Shown here piece after piece: positions 18,154 to 26,752 of a DNA stretch of 64,000 nucleotides. Within the stretch, counting starts at the first letter, position 1, and every line of letters starts with the position of its first letter. Both the position numbers and the translations under genes were made by a program. The stretch is from contig JANXXU010000024.1 of assembly GCA_025350465.1 (NCBI GenBank), positions 124,001 through 188,000 on the forward strand. The letters run 5' to 3'. Under the pieces are notes generated by a model. The model ran no database searches. It worked only from the letters and a program-made list of their open reading frames with translations, and was not told where the DNA came from. The DNA comes from Alphaproteobacteria bacterium. Lineage in GTDB: Bacteria; Pseudomonadota; Alphaproteobacteria; Micropepsales; Micropepsaceae.

Positions 18154-20268
18154 GTGTCGAACGGGGCTCTGTTCGTCAGCTTTGCCGAAAGCGATGGCGG
18201 GCATTCGTATCTGGCGGCGCGAGCGATGCTCGAGCCCAGCCAGGTCGGCCACCTCGTTTTCCGCAATACCGTGTCTGAAACCCTGGACGCGCTGGTCGCG
18301 GGCCAGTCGAATTTCGCCGTCGTGCCCTTCTACAATTCGATCACGCAATGGGAAGGCGCGACCGTCAAAGCGCTCGCCACAGGCCAGTTCGAAATCTTTG
18401 CGCAGACCTGCATGCCGACGAGTTATGTGCTGGCCGCACACCGCGAGCACATCAACATCGCTCTGCAGCTTTATGCGACCGAACGGAATATCCCGGCTGA
18501 AAATCTTCCCGATTTCACGCAGTTGGACGATTGGTTGAAAAAGAAGTTCGACAGATTCACCTCGGAGAATCCGCAATCGTCGCCGGAAGAGCGCAGGAAG
18601 TACGAAGAGCGCGAGTTAGAAGGTGCGAAGGACGCGCTGAAAACCTACACGCGCTTACTAACGACAATCTACGTCGGCGCGCAGGCGGACGAACAATATC
18701 GCGGCCGGCTGCTGCGGCCGGACATGAACAAAGTCGACATCGATCTGACGCGCAATCCGCTGCGCGTTCTGGAAGAGGTGAACCGCTCCGACCTGATGAA
18801 GTCGATGGCGCGGTCGCAAGGGCCGCAGCCAATCTACCCGCCACAAAATGTATCGGGCGGCGGAATACCGCTAAACTTTGGCTTCGGACCTGCGCCACTG
18901 CTTAAAGACTTCAAGGGTCCCGCCGCCCTCGTCGCCAAGGGTTTGATGGAAGCGCCCGGCAGCCAGGAAGGCTGGGATAAGCCAGGTTCGCTGGGTGAGA
19001 TCGTCGCGCTCCTGCGCAAGCTGCAGGTGCTGCTCGATGTCTATTCGTTCGGACCACCGGACCTGCCCGACAACAAAACCCAATATTTTCTCCTGGCGCG
19101 AAAAGGCGAAAAGATTCGCCCGGATTTCCAATCGATCGCCGGCGCACATGACGCGCCGTTGCGGACGATGGCTCTGATAAGAGCCAATCCCAAGGTACAT
19201 GGGCGCGACGTTTGGTTGGGCCCGCGCGAGGAATTGCGGCGGCGCACAGAAAAGCCTCTCGGCATTGTCTATGACCGCGCGCCGCTGATGGTGTCGCCGA
19301 CGGGACGCACCGTCTTCCTGCAGGAAGGCGGCAAGCTCAGGTCGATGCTCGGCGGGCACAGCGATATCAAAGAGCTTGCCGAAAAACTCAAGAAGGCCGT
19401 TGAGCGCAAGCCGAGCGAAGGTGGCTGGAGCAACAGCGCGTCAAGACTCGATGCCTCGTTCCTCGGCGTTTATCCAACCTGGTCGGCGGATAAGATTTGC
19501 GACGGTTGGCTGTGCGAGCCGGCCGGGCCGCACAAGCCCGACTTGCCGCCATCGGCATTCCTCATCTGGCTTGGGAAGAACTGGCTGCTGCTCTTGTTCC
19601 TCCTCCTGTTGCTGACCGGCATTGCTTATTCGCTTCAGGCGTGGCGCGCCGCTTGCGAGGAGTCCGATTCCGCGTGGTGCACCGGTCACGTCGATTGGCA
19701 GAAGGTTTTCCCACCATCACCGCCACCTTCGGCGAGTGAGCCTCCAGTCGTACCGCGGAGCGAACCGCCGGCTGCGAGTCCAAGCGCACCGCACACGAGC
19801 GAGCCCGCGCACTATCCGACGAGCGCGCCACCACCGCCCGTTCAAGTGACGCCGCCCGTGACGCATGCGCCACCGCCACCAGTCGCCGGGCCGCCGCCCT
19901 ACGTTCCACCGCCTGAGCCCGTGTTCCATGTGCCGTTCTTCGAGGCGAAGGCAAACCTGTTGCCAGAGTCGCTAACCGCGCTGCGCGATGCCGCGATGCG
20001 CGCGCTCGAGACGGATAAACTCGTACGCTTGCGCATATTTGCATTGGGCCCGCGCGAAACAGACGGCGAATTGTGGCGCCGGCGCTTGCAAGCGGTGAAG
20101 GACGAGCTCGTGCGCTTGGGCGTGCCGGCGGATCGCATCACGCAGGAAGGCGAGGGGCCCTATGAGGTCGTCATCCGGCAACGCGTGGTGCCGAGCACAC
20201 GCACCGGTCGCCAGCGTGTGACGATGGAGGTGATCCCCGATCCCCTCGCCGGAGATGACGATCAGTAG
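18154..20268 (+). CDS. Prephenate-dehydratase-like domain, membrane helix and OmpA-like tail in one protein
   Basis: A 704-residue protein of a layout I do not recognise. Residues 3-98 read like the first lobe of prephenate dehydratase (LFVSFAESDGGHSYLAARAM, then NFAVVPFYNSI, matching the usual VPxENS segment with Glu replaced by Tyr). After a long insertion the dehydratase-type ending returns as DNKTQYFLLAR (T309), where the usual NxTRF motif has Arg changed to Gln. One strong membrane helix (about 477-496) follows, then a proline-rich linker (about 519-590) and a C-terminal OmpA-like fold (about 594-680) lacking the diaminopimelate-binding Asp. With no signal peptide, the N-terminus should be cytoplasmic and the tail periplasmic. 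GTG 18154 is chosen because GGGGG sits seven bases upstream; GTG 18094 lacks this. Catalysis is doubtful; ligand sensing is one possibility. Confidence 0.75.
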   Translation: MSNGALFVSFAESDGGHSYLAARAMLEPSQVGHLVFRNTVSETLDALVAGQSNFAVVPFYNSITQWEGATVKALATGQFEIFAQTCMPTSYVLAAHREHINIALQLYATERNIPAENLPDFTQLDDWLKKKFDRFTSENPQSSPEERRKYEERELEGAKDALKTYTRLLTTIYVGAQADEQYRGRLLRPDMNKVDIDLTRNPLRVLEEVNRSDLMKSMARSQGPQPIYPPQNVSGGGIPLNFGFGPAPLLKDFKGPAALVAKGLMEAPGSQEGWDKPGSLGEIVALLRKLQVLLDVYSFGPPDLPDNKTQYFLLARKGEKIRPDFQSIAGAHDAPLRTMALIRANPKVHGRDVWLGPREELRRRTEKPLGIVYDRAPLMVSPTGRTVFLQEGGKLRSMLGGHSDIKELAEKLKKAVERKPSEGGWSNSASRLDASFLGVYPTWSADKICDGWLCEPAGPHKPDLPPSAFLIWLGKNWLLLLFLLLLLTGIAYSLQAWRAACEESDSAWCTGHVDWQKVFPPSPPPSASEPPVVPRSEPPAASPSAPHTSEPAHYPTSAPPPPVQVTPPVTHAPPPPVAGPPPYVPPPEPVFHVPFFEAKANLLPESLTALRDAAMRALETDKLVRLRIFALGPRETDGELWRRRLQAVKDELVRLGVPADRITQEGEGPYEVVIRQRVVPSTRTGRQRVTMEVIPDPLAGDDDQ

Positions 20269-20815
20269 TCCGGTTCGCCCGCTAATCGCGATTGCCGTGA
20301 CGCTTGTGTCAACGGGCTTGATGTCCTGCGAGAGCCGAACACCTGCCAAATGGCGAACTTACGAATCCAAGGGGGACGGATTCTCCGTCCAGTTTTCCGG
20401 TGATGTCGTCACGGAGAAACAACCGATCAATGCCACGACTAAGGGCAAATACGCCAAAGTCACCATTTACAAGGAAGACCCCGGACCGTTTTCGTTTTCT
20501 GTCGCGGTGCTGGTGATCGAACCCGGCTTTCACCCCGACTATGATGCCATGACAAAGAACGCGGTGGAGCGGTTGAAGTGCACCCGGATCGACCACGACA
20601 CATCCCCGGATGGGGATCGCACTGCAGCGATGCTGGGATCCGACAACACGCGGACCATCCATGGCTCGAACTGCACGGCGGCCCGCTTTCGTGCGGCTCA
20701 ATTATTCGTACGGAAGGGTGAGCGGTTTTATTTGGTCGAATACGTCATTCCGGGCGACGCTAACCCATCAGATGCGGAGCGCTTCCTCCAGTCTTTCAAG
20801 CTCATATCTCAATGA
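20255..20815 (+). CDS. Probable lipoprotein of unknown function
   Basis: A 186-residue protein whose first 25 residues look like a lipoprotein signal (hydrophobic run AIAVTLVSTGLMSC, with C25 as the candidate lipid-bearing cysteine). The mature part is beta-rich and ends RAAQLFVRKGERFYLVEYVIPG, then SDAERFLQSFKL, a pattern common in small alphaproteobacterial periplasmic proteins described as hypothetical. It starts within the last codons of the upstream fusion gene (14-base overlap), so both are probably made together and may work together in the periplasm. Function unknown. Confidence 0.7.
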   Translation: MTISSPVRPLIAIAVTLVSTGLMSCESRTPAKWRTYESKGDGFSVQFSGDVVTEKQPINATTKGKYAKVTIYKEDPGPFSFSVAVLVIEPGFHPDYDAMTKNAVERLKCTRIDHDTSPDGDRTAAMLGSDNTRTIHGSNCTAARFRAAQLFVRKGERFYLVEYVIPGDANPSDAERFLQSFKLISQ

Positions 20816-20834
20816 ATTGGCCGCGACCTCCGCG

Positions 20835-21443
20835 CTAGCGCACACGCTTGCGGCGCAAATATATGTAAAACGCGCCGGTGCCGCCGTGGCGTTGATGGGC
20901 GCTTTGGACACCGACAACCATCGTTCGCAAATCGCTTTCGTTCAACCAATGGGGCACAAGCGCGCGCAGGACGCCGGCACGCGAACGCTCCGGCATCACA
21001 AAGCCCTTTGTGTTTGGCGCGTCAGACGATTTGCTCAAGCCTTTGCCAGTGATGACGAGCAAGCAGCGATGACCCTCGGCGGAGCTGCGACGGATGAAAT
21101 TCAAGAGCGTCGCGTAAGCGCGATCCTGGGTTAGACCGTGCAGATCAAGAACCGCGTCGGGCGCGAGGCGGCCGCGACGCAAGCGCTCCGCGGTGCCGCC
21201 GTCGACACCGGCCATCGGTTGGCCCGGCATCAAGGCGGGCGCCAGGCCTTTCAGCGGCTCGGCCGGCGGCTTTGGGGACTTTACATGTGCTTGCGTGCGC
21301 AGCGGCGCTTTGGCCGTGACGCGCTTTGTCGATGCTTCCGCAGATGCTTTCACCCGAGGCTTCCCGCGCGTGGGTTTGACGTTGCGCGTGACTTCATCCC
21401 AAAGCGCGTGTTCGCCGGGGTCCAGGTCACGGCGCTTGCTCAT
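20835..21443 (-). CDS. Smr-domain protein
   Basis: A 202-residue protein with a basic, flexible N-terminal half rich in Lys, Pro and Ala and a C-terminal Smr domain (about 110-200). The domain carries both signature motifs: DLHGLTQDRA and ITGKGLS. Smr domains are nicking nucleases of MutS2 and of stand-alone proteins; bacterial stand-alone members act on RNA or DNA, and some are linked to ribosome rescue. It overlaps mltA by four bases (ATGA) and follows timA and mltA in a conserved alphaproteobacterial string near the origin. Confidence 0.92.
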   Translation of the reverse strand: MSKRRDLDPGEHALWDEVTRNVKPTRGKPRVKASAEASTKRVTAKAPLRTQAHVKSPKPPAEPLKGLAPALMPGQPMAGVDGGTAERLRRGRLAPDAVLDLHGLTQDRAYATLLNFIRRSSAEGHRCLLVITGKGLSKSSDAPNTKGFVMPERSRAGVLRALVPHWLNESDLRTMVVGVQSAHQRHGGTGAFYIYLRRKRVR

Positions 21444-22663
21444 GGCTTGGCGAGCTTGGCCGCCACCGGCTTCGGCAGAAAGACGAAGAGCTTGCCTTTG
21501 TGCGCCATCCGTCCGGCGACGCTCTCGGCCGTCTTGCCCGCGCCCCAATAAACGTCGCCGCGCACGGGGCCGCGAATGGCGCCGCCGGTGTCCTGAGCGA
21601 CGACCAGACGGCGAAAGTCGACATCGGGTTTGGTTGCGTCCGGCGCCGGCGCGTGCGCTTCGACCCACATCGGCGCGCCCAAGCCGTGAAAGCGCGTGTC
21701 GACGGCCAGGCTCGCCTCGGCCGTCAGCGGTACGCCCGCCGAACCGGGGGCACCGTCGTTCGGGTTGGCGATCTCGAGTTCCTTGAAGAAGACGTAGGAG
21801 GCATTCTCATCCATAAGCGAACGCGCGTCGGCCGGATGTGCGACAAGCCAAGCGCGGATCGACTGCATCGACAATTGATCCTTGGCGATTGCGCCGCGAT
21901 CGACCAGCAGACGTCCTATCGCGGTGTAGGGATAGCCGTTTTGCCCGTCGTAGCCGATACGGATCGTAGCGCCGTCGCTGAGCTTCACGCGGCCGGAGCC
22001 CTGTACCTGAAGAAAAAACGCGTCGAACGGATCGTCGACATAGACGATGGGACGCGTGCGCGAGCCAAGCGCGCCGGCGACGATGTCGCCGCGCTTTGCA
22101 TAGGGCACGAGCTTTCCGCCGTCGACGCGGCCGGCAATGCGCTCGCCCTTCAGCGTGTCGCGAAAGGCGCCGAGGTCGACCATCACAAGATCGGCCGGGC
22201 GCGCCAACAACGGCGTTTGAAAGCGGCCTTGTTTCTTGCGGCTACCGTTCAGCTCGGGCTCGTAATAACCGGTGAAGAGTCCGATGGCGTCGCCGTGATT
22301 GGTGACGGCCGCAGGCGTGAACCATTGGCCAAAAAAGCCGCGGGCGGCGTCGGCCGGAAAATCGTGCGCGTTCAGCGCCGCAGCGCAAGCAGGCTTCCAG
22401 TCGCCAACTGTTCCATATTCCGCGCTGCCGGCGAATGCGTCGGCATCGGGGCGCTGCATGATCTTCCCGCATGAAGCGGCAAACGCACCCAATGCCGAAC
22501 GTGGATCGATCGCACCCCATTGGTCGAGCGCCGCAAATGACGTCGCCTGCAAGACCAATTTATCGGATGGCGGTTGCGGCAAGACTGGCGCGCCGGTGGG
22601 CGCACAAGCTGCAAGCATGGTTAGAGTCAGAGTCGCGGCGAGAAGCGGCCTGCGGAGCGGCAT
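21440..22663 (-). CDS. mltA: Membrane-bound lytic murein transglycosylase A
   Basis: A 407-residue lipoprotein (signal peptide with lipobox LAAC, C20) that cleaves peptidoglycan glycan strands to 1,6-anhydromuropeptides. Diagnostic segments are FTGYYEPEL, FFLQVQGSGRVKL with GYDGQNGYPYTAIG, and the 3D-domain end VVAQDTGGAIRGPVRGDVYWGAG, which contains the catalytic Asp. It acts at the inner face of the outer membrane. It is followed by smr (overlap) and preceded by timA. Confidence 0.95.
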   Translation of the reverse strand: MPLRRPLLAATLTLTMLAACAPTGAPVLPQPPSDKLVLQATSFAALDQWGAIDPRSALGAFAASCGKIMQRPDADAFAGSAEYGTVGDWKPACAAALNAHDFPADAARGFFGQWFTPAAVTNHGDAIGLFTGYYEPELNGSRKKQGRFQTPLLARPADLVMVDLGAFRDTLKGERIAGRVDGGKLVPYAKRGDIVAGALGSRTRPIVYVDDPFDAFFLQVQGSGRVKLSDGATIRIGYDGQNGYPYTAIGRLLVDRGAIAKDQLSMQSIRAWLVAHPADARSLMDENASYVFFKELEIANPNDGAPGSAGVPLTAEASLAVDTRFHGLGAPMWVEAHAPAPDATKPDVDFRRLVVAQDTGGAIRGPVRGDVYWGAGKTAESVAGRMAHKGKLFVFLPKPVAAKLAKP

Positions 22664-22669
22664 GGCGCG

Positions 22670-23377
22670 TCAGTGAGCGGCGGTGGCGACGAGTTTCCAG
22701 TTGGGATCGGCCGAGCGCGGATCGCGCGCAAAGATCCACACATCCGTCACGTCGCGAACGGCGCCTGCCGCGCCCTCGATCACGGCACCGGCCGCATCGC
22801 GCGTCGCGCTGATGAGTTCGCTTACGAATTTCACGGTGATCTCGGCGATACGGTCGCGCAGGCTGACCTCCTCGAGCGTCGCCTGCTTCAAGCCGACGAA
22901 GGAGAACTCGACCTTGGAGCCAGCGCGCTCACGCGCGCCGATGGCGTCATCAAAGCCGCGATAGACATCATCGGACAGGAGTGGCTTCAGGGCGCGGCGA
23001 TCACCATCCGCATAGGCGCGGACGATCAATTCGTGCGCGACCTTCGCGCCGCTCAAGAAGCCGTCGGGACTGAAACTACGGTCAACCTGGCGAAGTTGCG
23101 TGATGCCGATCGCCAAGGCGGAACCGGGGGGGAGCTTTGCTTCGATGGAGTCGACGACCGGGGCGCGCGGCACGTCACGTGCGGGACGCGGCAGAGGAAT
23201 AACTTTATCCTCGGAAGCCTGCGTGCGGCGTGCGTCAAGGCGTTCGCGCTGATTGATCGGATCGAAGGGCGTCTGCTCGTTGCCCGTGCGCCGGCCAAGG
23301 ACGCTATAGAGGCGAAAGGCGATGAAGGCCGCGACGCCGGCGAGGAATAGAATTTCGATCACGGCAGAACTCGACAT
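22670..23377 (-). CDS. timA: Tim44/TimA-family protein
   Basis: A 235-residue protein with one N-terminal membrane helix (about 7-26, EILFLAGVAAFIAFRLYSVLG), a short linker with Pro and Arg, and a Tim44-like domain (about 95-232) with FLSGAKVAHELIVRAYADGDRRALKPLLSDDVYRGFDDAI, the hallmark of the family. TimA is the bacterial relative of the mitochondrial import motor part Tim44; in Caulobacter it is an inner-membrane-associated protein of uncertain role. It is divergent from secB with 263 bases between, where no gene was seen. Confidence 0.92.
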   Translation of the reverse strand: MSSSAVIEILFLAGVAAFIAFRLYSVLGRRTGNEQTPFDPINQRERLDARRTQASEDKVIPLPRPARDVPRAPVVDSIEAKLPPGSALAIGITQLRQVDRSFSPDGFLSGAKVAHELIVRAYADGDRRALKPLLSDDVYRGFDDAIGARERAGSKVEFSFVGLKQATLEEVSLRDRIAEITVKFVSELISATRDAAGAVIEGAAGAVRDVTDVWIFARDPRSADPNWKLVATAAH

Positions 23378-23640
23378 CGGTTACGTCCGTCCCATGGAAC
23401 AAGCGCACGCTTTTTGGGGCTCAACCTCTTATAGTGCGCATCGAGGGGGGCCCAGCTCTGTCTGTCCGCGCTTGGCCAAAGAGCCTACAGGCGTAATCCT
23501 TTCCGGTCCATACCATCACGATCAACTTCGACCTTTAGAGCCAAATTGTGCATTCCCTTGTGCCTTGGGCCCTGGGCGTGATAGCCACCGCCGCCATACA
23601 GATTGATTGAACTTGGACTCTTTCAAGGACGTAACTGCAC

Positions 23641-24135
23641 ATGAGCGATTCACCTGGTGGAAACGGTAACGGCGTGGCGTTGGACGCAAGTAGCGGCCCG
23701 CAGATCCAGGTCCTGGCGCAGTACGTTAAGGATTTGTCATTCGAGAACCCGGCCGCGCCGATGAGCCTGCAGGGGCAAAAGCCCGCACTTGAGGTCGGCG
23801 TCGATGTGCAGGCACGCGGATTGGGCGTCGATCAGTACGAGGTGATCATTCGCGTGCGCGCGGACGCCAAAGCGGCGACGCAAACGGTTTTTGTGTGCGA
23901 ACTCGCCTTTGCCGGCGTATTCATGCTGAAGGGCATTCAGCAGGAAAACGTTCAGCCGCTATTGCTGATCGAATGCCCCCGGCTGTTATTCCCGTTCGCG
24001 CGGCGCGTTGTGGCCGATGTGACGCGCGACGGCGGATTCCCGCCGCTGTTGCTCGACCCGATCGATTTCGCGGCGCTCTATCGGATGCAGGTCGCGCGCC
24101 AGCAAGGCACGCAGCCGCAGGCGATGCAGGCGTAA
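23641..24135 (+). CDS. secB: Protein-export chaperone SecB
   Basis: A 164-residue tetrameric chaperone that holds pre-secretory proteins unfolded and hands them to SecA. Typical segments are VLAQYVKDLSFENPAAP, the beta-strand region FVCELAFAGVFML, LIECPRLLFPFARRVVADVTRDGGFPPLLLDPIDFAALYR. A glycine-rich start and a Gln-rich tail are normal variation. ATG 23641 has AAGGA about ten bases upstream. It stands next to timA and hemN; secB near the origin is part of the conserved alphaproteobacterial cluster. Confidence 0.97.
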   Translation: MSDSPGGNGNGVALDASSGPQIQVLAQYVKDLSFENPAAPMSLQGQKPALEVGVDVQARGLGVDQYEVIIRVRADAKAATQTVFVCELAFAGVFMLKGIQQENVQPLLLIECPRLLFPFARRVVADVTRDGGFPPLLLDPIDFAALYRMQVARQQGTQPQAMQA

Positions 24136-24146
24136 CGCCTGCGTTT
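24126..24146. terminator. Hairpin between convergent secB and hemN
   Basis: GCAGGCG (24126-24132) and CGCCTGC (24136-24142) form a perfect 7-bp stem whose loop is the secB stop codon TAA, followed by GTTT on the plus strand. Only nine bases separate the two convergent genes, so the hairpin may serve as a weak two-way terminator. Confidence 0.45.
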
Positions 24147-25488
24147 AGACCGCGACGGCATGGCGCCCTTGTTCGCCCTCCAGGTATGCGTCGAATGCGG
24201 CGCAGACAAGTCTGACGCCGGCACGCATTTCGTCGGGGATCGTTAGGCGCCAACCATCGACGACAACAAGGCCGTCGGCGGCAAGCGGCCTGAGTGCATT
24301 CAACTCTCCGCGTAAGACGCTTGCGCTGCGAGCATGGCGTGCAGCCACGACTTCGAGATCAACCGAAAGATCGCACATCAGACGCTCGATGATATCGCGG
24401 CGGAAGCAATCTTCGCCTGTCAGCCCACGGCCGCGCGCGACAGCGAAGTCGCCGCGCACCAGACATTGACGGTACGCCGGAACCGCGGTTGCGTTCTGCG
24501 AGTAGCCTTGCGGCAGTGACGAGATCGCGGAAGCGCCGAAGCCGATCAGCGCACGGGCGCCGTCCGTCGTATAACCCTGGAAGTTGCGTGCGAGCTTCCC
24601 TGCACGCTGTGCAATCGCTAGCGGATCGGACGCCAACGCGAAGTGATCCAGGCCGATCGGTTGATACCCATGACCAATGAGCGCGGCGTTGACTGCATCG
24701 TACTGGCGTAGGCGTTCGCCGGTACCGGGCAGAGCGGTCACATCAATCAATTGTTGATGGCGCTTCATTTGCGGCACATGCGCGTATCCGAATACCGCCA
24801 AGCGCTGAGGCCCAAGCTCTACGGCGCGGTCAACCGTATTGCGAATGTTCGAGACCGATTGATGCGGCAGGCCGTACATCAGATCGATGTTGAGCGCGGT
24901 GATGCCCGCGTGGCGCAATCTTGTCACGGCGTCGCGCGTGATACACATGGGTTGCCAGCGATTGACTGCGTGCTGAACCGAAGGATTCACATCCTGAACG
25001 CCGACGCTCGCCCGATTGACGCCGGCGCTGGCGAAGGCGTCGACCGTTTCTTGGCTCAAGCCGCGTGGATCGATTTCGACGGCGAATTCAGCATCGGGCA
25101 ATACGGCGAACCGTTCGCGGATCGCGCCGGTCAGGCGATCGATGTCGCCGGCGCTAAGGATTGTCGGTGAGCCGCCGCCAAAATGGATGTGCGCCACCGG
25201 ACGCGACGGCCCAAGGGCAAGCGCGGCGACGTCAAGTTCCTTCAGCAACAGATCCACGTAGGCCCTGATCGGCCCGTAATTGTTCACGACGCGGGTGTGG
25301 CAGCCGCAGAACCAACACAGAGTGTCGCAGAAGGGGATGTGAACATAGAGCGAGATCGGCTCACCATGCGGCAAGGCTTCGAGCCAACCGCGAAGCGTCG
25401 ATGCGGTAACTTCCGCGTTGAAGTGCGGGGCCGTCGGATAGCTTGTGTAGCGCGGTACGCGCGCGGCGACGAGGTCTGATCTGAGCAT
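24145..25488 (-). CDS. hemN: Oxygen-independent coproporphyrinogen III oxidase
   Basis: A 447-residue radical SAM enzyme that decarboxylates coproporphyrinogen III to protoporphyrinogen IX without oxygen. The [4Fe-4S] ligands are in the HemN motif CX3CX2CXC: C54, C58, C61 and C63 in HIPFCDTLCWFCGCH. SAM-binding and substrate parts are present (HFGGGSPTIL, VEIDPRGLSQETVDAFASAGVNRASVGVQD, DLMYGLPHQ). Haem genes hemE, hemH and hemJ are about 8 kb away across the candidate origin; hemF is not in the window. Confidence 0.95.
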   Translation of the reverse strand: MLRSDLVAARVPRYTSYPTAPHFNAEVTASTLRGWLEALPHGEPISLYVHIPFCDTLCWFCGCHTRVVNNYGPIRAYVDLLLKELDVAALALGPSRPVAHIHFGGGSPTILSAGDIDRLTGAIRERFAVLPDAEFAVEIDPRGLSQETVDAFASAGVNRASVGVQDVNPSVQHAVNRWQPMCITRDAVTRLRHAGITALNIDLMYGLPHQSVSNIRNTVDRAVELGPQRLAVFGYAHVPQMKRHQQLIDVTALPGTGERLRQYDAVNAALIGHGYQPIGLDHFALASDPLAIAQRAGKLARNFQGYTTDGARALIGFGASAISSLPQGYSQNATAVPAYRQCLVRGDFAVARGRGLTGEDCFRRDIIERLMCDLSVDLEVVAARHARSASVLRGELNALRPLAADGLVVVDGWRLTIPDEMRAGVRLVCAAFDAYLEGEQGRHAVAV

Positions 25489-25505
25489 CGTGCCGATCCG
25501 GGCCC

Positions 25506-26684
25506 TTAGGTGACTTCGCGACCTTCGGGCACGATGTAAATGACGTGACCGAACTCGTCTTTGACGGGCGTGAGCGTGATGTCGATCTTGCGCACATCGC
25601 CTTCGGCGCGGTGCAGTTCGGCGGTGTAGCGCACGGCTTCACCATGCGCGGCTTCGGCGATTGCGTTCTTTAGGCGCTGACGCGCGCTATCGTCGGGAGC
25701 GAGGTCACTGCCCGCCCACGGCAGGTCCCAAAGAGGCAGGCCGGTCAGCTGCGAGGCGCCTTCGGTCATCAGGCGGCCGGCGCGGTTGATCTCAAGAACC
25801 GTGCCGTCGGGCGAAAGAAGACCCATCGCTTCGAACGCATGCTCGAAGACGGCGCGGAAGCGGCGCTCGTTCTCCTTCAGCATTTCGTCCTGGCGCTTGC
25901 GTCGCGTGATATCGCGCGCGTGGGCCGTGAAGGTCAGCGCGCCGCCGACCGTCACCTTGGTTATCGCCACTTCCATCGGGAATTCTTCGCCGTTCTTGCG
26001 CAGGCCGAGCACGTGGCCCCGTTCATTCATCCGGCGCGATGCCTGTTTGCCGGCGCCAAAACCCGCGACTTCCTCGCGATGGCGATGGCGATAGCGCTCA
26101 GGAAGAAGCGTCGACAACGGTCGACCCAGGACATCCTCGGCGCGATAGCCGAACATTTGCTCGGCCTTCAGATTGAAAAATGTGATCGTTTGCGAGGCGT
26201 CGGCCGAGATGATGCCATCTTCGGCGATCTGCAGGATGCGCGAGGCCTTGAGATGAGCTTCCTTGAAGGCGGCTTGCTCCTGGCGGCGCGCGGTGTTGTC
26301 GCGGAAGGTGATGAAATAGCGCTGCTCGCCGTCGAGCGCGCGCTCGACGACGCGCACGTCGACCGGCATTTGCTTGCCTGATTTCGTCTGCGCAATGAGA
26401 TCGAGGAAGCGCGATTGCGTCTCGTCGGATTCATGCGCCCAGCGTTCAAGCCATTTCATGGCGTCGGCGCGCCGGTCGGGCTGCGTGGGCACAAGCATGG
26501 TGATGTTGCGGCCGACGACCTCGCCTTGTGAGTAACCCAAGAGCCTCTCCGAGGCCGGATTGAAATAGGTGATCGTGCCGTCGGGAGCGGCGACAATGAT
26601 CGCTTCGGGCACGCCTTCGACCAGGGCCTTGAAGAAGGCGGGCGACGTATCGCTTCGATTACGCGTCAGGTTCGTCATGGCCAT
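25506..26684 (-). CDS. PAS-repeat sensor protein without an output domain
   Basis: A 392-residue protein made of three consecutive PAS domains (about 15-130, 145-260 and 280-385). Each is marked by a PAS core such as IVAAPDGTITYFNPASERLLGYSQGEVVGRNI and ISADASQTITFFNLKAEQMFGYRAEDVLGRP, with PAC-type endings FRDNTARR and ARDITRRKR. The first two are close to the haem-type or FixL-like PAS repeats in appearance, but no ligand can be assigned. No histidine kinase, GGDEF or other effector follows; the frame stops after the third PAS. ATG 26684 and 26678 are both possible starts. It lies 17 bases upstream of hemN, so it may be co-transcribed with an oxygen-related haem enzyme. Confidence 0.85.
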   Translation of the reverse strand: MAMTNLTRNRSDTSPAFFKALVEGVPEAIIVAAPDGTITYFNPASERLLGYSQGEVVGRNITMLVPTQPDRRADAMKWLERWAHESDETQSRFLDLIAQTKSGKQMPVDVRVVERALDGEQRYFITFRDNTARRQEQAAFKEAHLKASRILQIAEDGIISADASQTITFFNLKAEQMFGYRAEDVLGRPLSTLLPERYRHRHREEVAGFGAGKQASRRMNERGHVLGLRKNGEEFPMEVAITKVTVGGALTFTAHARDITRRKRQDEMLKENERRFRAVFEHAFEAMGLLSPDGTVLEINRAGRLMTEGASQLTGLPLWDLPWAGSDLAPDDSARQRLKNAIAEAAHGEAVRYTAELHRAEGDVRKIDITLTPVKDEFGHVIYIVPEGREVT

Positions 26685-26752
26685 TTTTCGCAAATAGCAT
26701 AGACCGAGCGCCCGCCAAGGAGAGAGGCCGGCGCTCGGTCCACACGAAGGCG

